A stretch of 64,000 nucleotides of DNA from assembly GCF_008807375.1 (NCBI RefSeq), contig NZ_CP043311.1, forward strand, positions 3,390,001-3,454,000. The letters run 5' to 3'. Source of the DNA: Pseudomonas lalkuanensis (lineage in GTDB: Bacteria > Pseudomonadota > Gammaproteobacteria > Pseudomonadales > Pseudomonadaceae). The position numbers were made by a program, and so were the translations under genes. The notes under the pieces are model-generated. The model saw only the letters and a program-made list of their open reading frames with translations, was not told the DNA's origin and ran no database searches. Below are positions 58,742-64,000 of the stretch, piece by piece (position 1 is the stretch's first letter; every line of letters begins with the position of its first letter).

Positions 58742-59608
58742 ATGTCCATCCCGCTGGTGATCCGCAACATGCTGCGCCCCGAGCTGGACGAACTGGTCCG
58801 CTGGGCCGCGCGCGAGGGCTGGAACCCCGGCCTGCACGACGCTGGCCTGTTCTGGGCCACCGATCCCGAGGCATACATCGCGGCGGACCTGGACGGCCAG
58901 TTGATCGGCGGCGGCGCCATTACCTCCTACGGCGGCGAGTTCGGCTTCATGGGCTTTTTCATCATCCGCCCGGAATTCCGCGGCCGGGGACTCGGCGATA
59001 TCCTCTGGCACGCTCGCCGCGATCGCCTGCTGACGCGTCTGCGGCCGGGCGCCAGCATCGGCATGGACGGCGTGTTCGCCATGCAGGATTACTACGCCAA
59101 GGGCGGCTTCGTCTTTTCCCACCGCAACCTGCGCTTCCAGGTGGACATCGCCGAACCGCCGGAATGGACCTCCGGCGAAGAGATCATCCCACTCGCCGAA
59201 TTCGCCTTCGACGAGGTTCAGGCTTACGACCGCACCTGCTTCCCCGCGCCGCGCCCGCACTTCCTCCAGGGCTGGATCAACCAGCCCGATGCCCTGGCCC
59301 TGGGCTGCCGGCGCAATGGCCGGCTTGCCGGATTCGGCGTCGCCAGGCGCTGCCTCCAGGGCTGCAAGATCGGTCCGCTGTTCGCCGATGATGCCGAGGT
59401 GGCCGAAGCCCTCTATGCGGACCTGGCCGGTTTCGCCACGGGTGGACCGCTGTACCTCGATGCCCCGGAGAACAACCCCGAAGCCATGGCCCTGGTGCAG
59501 CGTCACGGCATGACCGAAGTCTTCGGCTGCGCCCGGATGTACCTCGGTCCCTTCCCCGCCGTCGCCCAGGAGCGGGTCTTCGGCGTCACCACCTTCGAGC
59601 TGGGCTGA
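58742..59608 (+). CDS. GNAT acetyltransferase with C-terminal YitH-like domain
   Basis: A 288-residue two-part acetyltransferase: N-terminal GNAT fold with acetyl-CoA loop IRPEFRGRGLGDILWHARRDRL near residue 78, and a C-terminal second GNAT-like/DUF1248-type domain (about 150-285) with GCRRNGRLAGFGVARRC and MALVQRHGMTEVFGCARMYLG. Both substrate and target unknown. Its TGA overlaps the ATG of the next gene (TGATG), so the two are translationally coupled. Confidence 0.88.
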   Translation: MSIPLVIRNMLRPELDELVRWAAREGWNPGLHDAGLFWATDPEAYIAADLDGQLIGGGAITSYGGEFGFMGFFIIRPEFRGRGLGDILWHARRDRLLTRLRPGASIGMDGVFAMQDYYAKGGFVFSHRNLRFQVDIAEPPEWTSGEEIIPLAEFAFDEVQAYDRTCFPAPRPHFLQGWINQPDALALGCRRNGRLAGFGVARRCLQGCKIGPLFADDAEVAEALYADLAGFATGGPLYLDAPENNPEAMALVQRHGMTEVFGCARMYLGPFPAVAQERVFGVTTFELG

Positions 59609-60531
59609 TGGCCGAGCGCGACCTCGCCGGTTACGGCGGCAAGCCACCCCACCCACGCTGGCCCGGCGATGCACGGGTGGCGCTGCAGTTCGTGCTGAAC
59701 GTCGAGGAAGGCGCGGAATCCTGCGTGCTCAATGGCGACCCCCAATCGGAGGCCTACCTGCACGAACTGCCGGGACGGCCGGCACGCGTCGGCGAACGCG
59801 ACCTGAGCGTGGAAGGCCTGTACGAATACGGGTCGCGCGCGGGCATCTGGCGCATTCTCGATCTCTTCGCCGAACGCGGCCTGCCGCTGACCGCCTTCGC
59901 GGTTGGGCGTGCCCTGGAACTGGTCCCGCAGATCGGCCATGCCCTGCGTGCCGGCGGCCATGAGGTGGCCGGCCACGGCTATCGCTGGCTGGACTACCGG
60001 GAAATTCCCGAAGACGAGGAGCGGCGCCACATCCGCCTGACCATCGAGGTGATCGAGCGCATCTGCGGCCGTCGCCCGCTAGGCTGGTACACCGGCCGGG
60101 TCAGCGCCAACACCCGCCGGTTGTTACGCGAGGAAGGCGGCTTCCTCTACAGCTCCGATGCCTACAACGACGACCTGCCCTACTGGCTGCCCGGCGCGCC
60201 GCCGCACCTGGTGATTCCCTACACGCTGGTCAACAACGACGCCCGCTACCTGATGCCCCACGGCTTCGCGTCGGGGCAGGACTTCTTCCAGCAACTCAAG
60301 GATGCCTTCGACTGCCTCTGGCTGGAGGGCGCGCGGCAGCCAAAGATGATGAGCGTAGGCCTGCACGGCAGGATCAGCGGCCACCCCGCCCGCGCCATGG
60401 CCCTGGCGCGGTTCCTCGACCATGTGCAGCGGCATGCGGGGGTGTGGGTCTGTCGGCGGGAAGAGATCGCCCGACACTGGATGGCCGAGCACGCATACGA
60501 GGCGGGCCGCCCGGGGGGCAGCCCGCCGTAG
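59608..60531 (+). CDS. Polysaccharide-deacetylase-family protein (PuuE-like)
   Basis: A 307-residue protein with the NodB-type fold of the PuuE/allantoinase subgroup: ARVALQFVLNVEEGAE near residue 22 carries the divergent catalytic region, EVAGHGYRWLDYREIPEDEE near 115, WYTGRVSANTRRLLREEGGFLYSSDAYNDDLPYWL near 150, and SVGLHGRISGHPARA near 250. PuuE enzymes hydrolyse allantoin or act on peptidoglycan/chitin-like acetyl groups; here the GNAT partner encoded in overlap suggests coupled acetylation and deacetylation of some metabolite, an inference only. Confidence 0.85.
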   Translation: MAERDLAGYGGKPPHPRWPGDARVALQFVLNVEEGAESCVLNGDPQSEAYLHELPGRPARVGERDLSVEGLYEYGSRAGIWRILDLFAERGLPLTAFAVGRALELVPQIGHALRAGGHEVAGHGYRWLDYREIPEDEERRHIRLTIEVIERICGRRPLGWYTGRVSANTRRLLREEGGFLYSSDAYNDDLPYWLPGAPPHLVIPYTLVNNDARYLMPHGFASGQDFFQQLKDAFDCLWLEGARQPKMMSVGLHGRISGHPARAMALARFLDHVQRHAGVWVCRREEIARHWMAEHAYEAGRPGGSPP

Positions 60532-60536
60532 GGCGG

Positions 60537-61496
60537 TTAGTGGAACGGGAAGATGTAGTTCATCCAGGCCGCCATGCGCAGGAGGATCTTGCGCATGATC
60601 GCCACGTGGTGGAAGTGCTTGCTGTAGAGCGCCGCCTGGCCGTAGGAACCGCCCGGCATCAGAGCGGCGTACTGGGCGTACGCCGGGTCGGTGATTTCGA
60701 TGAACACCGGCACGCGGCCCGGTGGCGGTGACCCGGTGAAGCTGATCAGGGTGCCGGACGGCTGCACCTGGCCTTCGCCAATCACCGAAATCACCTGCTT
60801 CACCTCGCCCTTGAACACTTTTCCGGGGATGCCGTCGAAGGCCACTTCAGCTTCGTCACCGGGCGTCAGGCGCAATTGGCTGTTCTGCCGCATCCAGGCG
60901 ATGAAATAGAAGCCCTCGTCCGGAATGAAGACCATGGAGGGACGCAGCGGCAGCTTCACCGCCCGCACCCCTGGCCGCAATGACACATGGGTGACAAAAC
61001 CCTTGCTCGGCGCGCGCACCACGGTGTTGTCGAGGTCGAATTTGGCGATATTGAGTTGCGCCTGCAGGTCGTCTACCCGTGCAGTGGTGAGGTCCACGTC
61101 GCGGCGGTTGCCGACATTGCGCGCCGCCAGCTCACGGGCGCGGGACTGGTCGGCACGGGCCGACACCAGCTGCGCCTGGATGGACTTCACCTTGTTCTCG
61201 AAGGGCGTCGGGTCGATGCGGAACAGCACATCGCCCTTTTCCAGGGGCTGGTTGGCCTTCACCGGCACTTCGGTTACCAGGCCGGACACCTCGGGCACGA
61301 TGGGCACCGAGACGAAGTAGGTCCGCGCCACCTCCGAATAGGGGTGGTTGTAGTTCATCAGGAAGATCAGCGTACCGATCAGCACGATGCCGCCCAGCAC
61401 GGCGGTGGGCACGCTCCACTTGTTCAGCGGGATCTTGAAGATCTTGAAGATGGCAACGCAGAACGCTGTGTAGGTGAGGATCAGCAACAGATCCAT
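60537..61496 (-). CDS. HlyD/EmrA-family membrane-fusion protein (YiaV-like)
   Basis: A 319-residue periplasmic adaptor: two N-terminal membrane helices (about 2-20 and 28-46), a lipoyl/barrel-sandwich hairpin (VPIVPEVSGLVTEVPVKANQPLEKGDVLFRIDPTPFENKVKSIQAQL near 65-110), a coiled coil (about 110-155), and a beta-barrel domain ending near 285. It couples an inner-membrane exporter to the outside. Its gene starts three bases after the DUF3302 stop, the same pair as yiaW-yiaV in enterobacteria, and it lies downstream of the RND-type exporter gene on the same strand. Confidence 0.9.
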   Translation of the reverse strand: MDLLLILTYTAFCVAIFKIFKIPLNKWSVPTAVLGGIVLIGTLIFLMNYNHPYSEVARTYFVSVPIVPEVSGLVTEVPVKANQPLEKGDVLFRIDPTPFENKVKSIQAQLVSARADQSRARELAARNVGNRRDVDLTTARVDDLQAQLNIAKFDLDNTVVRAPSKGFVTHVSLRPGVRAVKLPLRPSMVFIPDEGFYFIAWMRQNSQLRLTPGDEAEVAFDGIPGKVFKGEVKQVISVIGEGQVQPSGTLISFTGSPPPGRVPVFIEITDPAYAQYAALMPGGSYGQAALYSKHFHHVAIMRKILLRMAAWMNYIFPFH

Positions 61497-61499
61497 GGC

Positions 61500-61850
61500 T
61501 CAATCCTCCTTCTCGTTCCGGGCGGCCGACGTGCTTCCTTCGAGCTGTTCGATGCGCTGACGCAGCTCCGCCAATTGCTTGGCCAGGTCAGCGTCCTGGG
61601 CGGCGCCGGATTTGCCGTGGTCGAAGCCCCAGCCACGGTCCTCGCGGTACAACATGGCCCATATCCACAGGAATGGCCAAAGCGCATGGAGGGTGAACAG
61701 GCTCACCCAGCCCGCGGCGTGGATGGCGTCCTGATGGGGATGGTTACGGTGTACGGCAATTTCGTAGGGAATGTCGTGGAGCACGATGATGCCGTAGAAC
61801 AGCACGATCCCCACGAAGAAGAGAACGCCCAGCGCGAAGTAATCAAGCAT
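61500..61850 (-). CDS. DUF3302 inner-membrane protein (YiaW-like)
   Basis: A 116-residue membrane protein: two hydrophobic segments (about 4-24 and 48-70), then a short charged tail with coiled coil (AKQLAELRQRIEQLEGS). It starts MLDYFALGVLFFVGIVLFYG and contains HDIPYEIAVHRNHPHQDAIHAAGWVSLFTLHALWPFLW, as YiaW/DUF3302 proteins do. Function unknown; almost always next to an HlyD-type gene, as here, so it probably assembles with it. The start at 61850 was chosen because earlier in-frame codons lack family similarity. Confidence 0.88.
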   Translation of the reverse strand: MLDYFALGVLFFVGIVLFYGIIVLHDIPYEIAVHRNHPHQDAIHAAGWVSLFTLHALWPFLWIWAMLYREDRGWGFDHGKSGAAQDADLAKQLAELRQRIEQLEGSTSAARNEKED

Positions 61851-61991
61851 GTTGTTTTGTCCCTGGAGACGGCCCTCACAACCTGGGAGCAGGCACGTCG
61901 ACGAATCCGAAAACGGTATCGCCGCCGGCCACAAGGCGGCCGGCGGCGATCCTCCGTTTTCCAGATTAGTCCAAGTTCCTTCGCTTGCGGG

Positions 61992-64000
61992 TCAGGGTTG
62001 CACGGACTCCATCCGGCTGCTTTGCACGGTCTCGGTGGTCGGCCTTGCGACTGGCTCATCGGCCGGAGTGACCGCGCGGGTCGCCTCGCCGCGCTCGCGC
62101 AGCAGGAAGTACGACAGCGCCGGAATCAGGATCAGCGCGCCGATCATGTTCCAGAGGAACATGAAGGTGAGCAGGATGCCCATGTCGGCCTGGAACTTGA
62201 TGGGCGACCAGGCCCAGCACACCACGCCGGCGGCCAGGGTGATGCCCACCAGCGCCACCACGCGCCCGGTGAAGAACACGGCCTGCTTGTAGGCGGCCGC
62301 CAGCGGCAGCCCCTGGCGCTGGTACTGCAACTGCACGCTCAGCAGGTAGAGCGCGTAGTCCACACCGATACCCACGCCGAGCGCGATCACCGGCAGGGTG
62401 GCGACCTTCACGCCGATCCCCATCATCACCATCAGCGCCTCACAGAGCACCGACGTGAGCACCAGCGGCAGCAGCGCCACCACGGTCGCCCGCCAGCTGC
62501 GGAAGGTGACCAGGCAGAACAGGGTCACCGCCAGGTAGACATAGAGCAGCATGGTGCGGTTGGCGTCGCGCACGACGATGTTGGTCGCCGCCTCGATGCC
62601 GGCGCTGCCCGCCGCCAGCAGGAACTGCCGATCTTCGCTGCTGTTTTCAGCGGCGAAGCGGTCGGCGATGGCCACCACCTCGTCCAGGGTCTGGGCCTTG
62701 TGATCCTTGAGGAACGCGATCACCGGCATCAGCGAGCAGTCGGTGTTGAACAGCTCGGGGGTGTTTACCGACGCCTGCTGGGCGGCGTAGTTGAGCACAT
62801 CCTGGTTGCGCTGCAGGCTGAGGAACTTCGGGTTGCCCTCGTAGGTGCCGGCGGTGATCTGCCGGACCGCGTTGGCCAGGGAAGCCGTGGCCTGCACGTT
62901 CGGGTGCTGTTGCAGGGCCCAGGCCAGGCGATCGGCCTGAATCAGGGTCTGGTAGTTCAGGCAGCCCTCGGGTGCCGTCTTCACCATGACCGCGAACAGG
63001 TCGCTGGACAGCGCGTAGTGGCTGGTGATGTAGGCGTTGTCACGGTTGTAGCGGGACTCCGGGCGCAGTTCCGGTGCGCCGGCATCCAGGTCGCCGATCT
63101 GCAGGTGCAGGCTGACCATGAATCCCGCCAAACCCAGCACCGAGGCCAGGGCGACGGTAGTCAGGGCCCAGCGCTTCTCGGTGAAGCGGTCGAGGAAGTC
63201 CCACACATGGCCGAAGCCCTTGTGCGCGGCGGCGTTGTTGTCGATGCGCAGGGCGCGCTCGGCGGCCTTCTTGCCCACGCCGACGTAGGACAGCGCCACC
63301 GGCATCATCAGCAGGGTGGTGAGGATCAGCACGGCCACACCGATGCTGGCGGTGATGGCCAGGTCCTGGATCACCGGGATGTCGATCAGCATCAGCACCG
63401 CAAAGCCCACGGCGTCGGCCAGCAGCGCGGTGACACCGGCCAGGAACAGACGGCGGAAGGTGTAGCGCGCCGCCACCAGGCGATGGGTGCCCAGGGCGAT
63501 GTCCTGCATGATGCCGTTCATCTTCTGCGCCGCGTGGGACACGCCGATGGCGAAGATCAGGAACGGCACCAGGATCGAGTACGGGTCCAGCGCGTAGCCC
63601 AGCCAGGCGACGATGCCCAGCTGCCAGACCACCGCCAGCAGCGAGCAGACGATCACCAACAGGCTGCTGCGCAGGCAGCGGGTGTAGGCCAGGATGATGA
63701 AGAAGGCGGTGACCACGGCCAGGCCGAAGAAGGCCATGACGCGCATCAGGCCGTCGATCAGGTCACCCACCAGCTTGGCGAAGCCGATGACGCGGATCTT
63801 GATCGCGCCCTGCCCTTCTTCGCCCGACGCCTGGGCCCTGGTATCGCCGGCGTATTCGAAGCGCAGGCGGAACTTGTCTTCCAGGGTGCGGGAGAACTGG
63901 TGGTAGTCCACGCCCTGGCCGCCGGCGGTGGCCTGGTCCAGCAGCGGAACAACCAGCATGGTGGACTTGAAGTCGTTGGCCACCAGGCTGCCGACGATAC
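61992..64000 (-). CDS. RND/MMPL-family exporter, C-terminal part
   Basis: The frame runs off the right edge, so at least 669 C-terminal residues of a resistance-nodulation-division-type permease are visible. It has many transmembrane helices and two sterol-sensing-like/MMPL modules: TAFFIILAYTRCLRSSLLVIVCSL ... DPYSILVPFLIFAIGVSHAAQKMNGI near the left part and LPVIALGVGIGVDYALYLLSVQL near the C-terminus, separated by a periplasmic loop (GDLDAGAPELRPESRYNRDNAYI). It is proton-driven export of a lipid or hydrophobic compound. The downstream DUF3302 and HlyD genes are likely partners. The GTG at 63983 is internal. Confidence 0.88.
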   Translation of the reverse strand, partial: IVGSLVANDFKSTMLVVPLLDQATAGGQGVDYHQFSRTLEDKFRLRFEYAGDTRAQASGEEGQGAIKIRVIGFAKLVGDLIDGLMRVMAFFGLAVVTAFFIILAYTRCLRSSLLVIVCSLLAVVWQLGIVAWLGYALDPYSILVPFLIFAIGVSHAAQKMNGIMQDIALGTHRLVAARYTFRRLFLAGVTALLADAVGFAVLMLIDIPVIQDLAITASIGVAVLILTTLLMMPVALSYVGVGKKAAERALRIDNNAAAHKGFGHVWDFLDRFTEKRWALTTVALASVLGLAGFMVSLHLQIGDLDAGAPELRPESRYNRDNAYITSHYALSSDLFAVMVKTAPEGCLNYQTLIQADRLAWALQQHPNVQATASLANAVRQITAGTYEGNPKFLSLQRNQDVLNYAAQQASVNTPELFNTDCSLMPVIAFLKDHKAQTLDEVVAIADRFAAENSSEDRQFLLAAGSAGIEAATNIVVRDANRTMLLYVYLAVTLFCLVTFRSWRATVVALLPLVLTSVLCEALMVMMGIGVKVATLPVIALGVGIGVDYALYLLSVQLQYQRQGLPLAAAYKQAVFFTGRVVALVGITLAAGVVCWAWSPIKFQADMGILLTFMFLWNMIGALILIPALSYFLLRERGEATRAVTPADEPVARPTTETVQSSRMESVQP

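Overview
The window is chromosomal DNA of a high-GC gammaproteobacterium, almost certainly Pseudomonas in the broad sense. The evidence is the gene content (lpd3-type dihydrolipoamide dehydrogenase, DUF2790, DUF5629-like and DUF3313 proteins, PctA-like chemoreceptor, EpsC-type serine acetyltransferase) and many copies of a REP palindrome with the head GTGGGAGCG plus (A/T)TTCAATCGC or AATTCATTCGC arms. I see no rRNA, tRNA, insertion sequence, integrase, prophage or CRISPR array.

Layout. 0-8 kb: end of a catalase-like gene, homocysteine S-methyltransferase, nfeD-slipin pair, alanine dehydrogenase, a dCACHE chemoreceptor. 8-20 kb: I78-inhibitor lipoprotein, RluA-type pseudouridine synthase, lpd3, a divergent ECF sigma/anti-sigma versus SrpA-like peroxidase/cytochrome b561 locus, CorA, a redoxin-2OG oxygenase fusion, XRE-cupin regulator versus rhtA, and epsC. 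20-23 kb: M14 peptidase, YceH, LysR. 23-29 kb: a minus-strand hydroquinone/hydroxyquinol pathway (HapCD-like dioxygenase, semialdehyde dehydrogenase, maleylacetate reductase, intradiol dioxygenase, YciI protein, Rieske ferredoxin) that should deliver beta-ketoadipate. 29.3 kb: a secreted protein made of ten 13-residue repeats. 30-41.5 kb: two metallohydrolases with a COG0523 GTPase on one strand, and a LysR regulator and a polyamine-type ABC importer on the other, then a class II aldolase/LysR pair. 41.6-46.4 kb: LacI regulator, ThDP decarboxylase, ilvA with a leader-peptide attenuator. 46.4-54.4 kb: mltA, two c-di-GMP enzymes, a tiny His-rich membrane protein, kup. 54.4-64 kb: mixed small enzymes, then an HlyD/DUF3302 pair and the end of an RND-type exporter.

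The two best regulatory readings come directly from the bases. First, the ilvA leader encodes a 21-residue peptide with Ile-Ile-Thr-Ala-Ile, followed by mutually exclusive 1:2, 2:3 and 3:4 pairings ending in a terminator. Second, the ECF locus has two divergent promoters with the identical layout GGGAATAAA-N13-CGTCT, whose -35 boxes together form a 22-bp palindrome. Both are testable and explain how their genes would be controlled. Family assignments are from sequence recognition only; no database search was possible.
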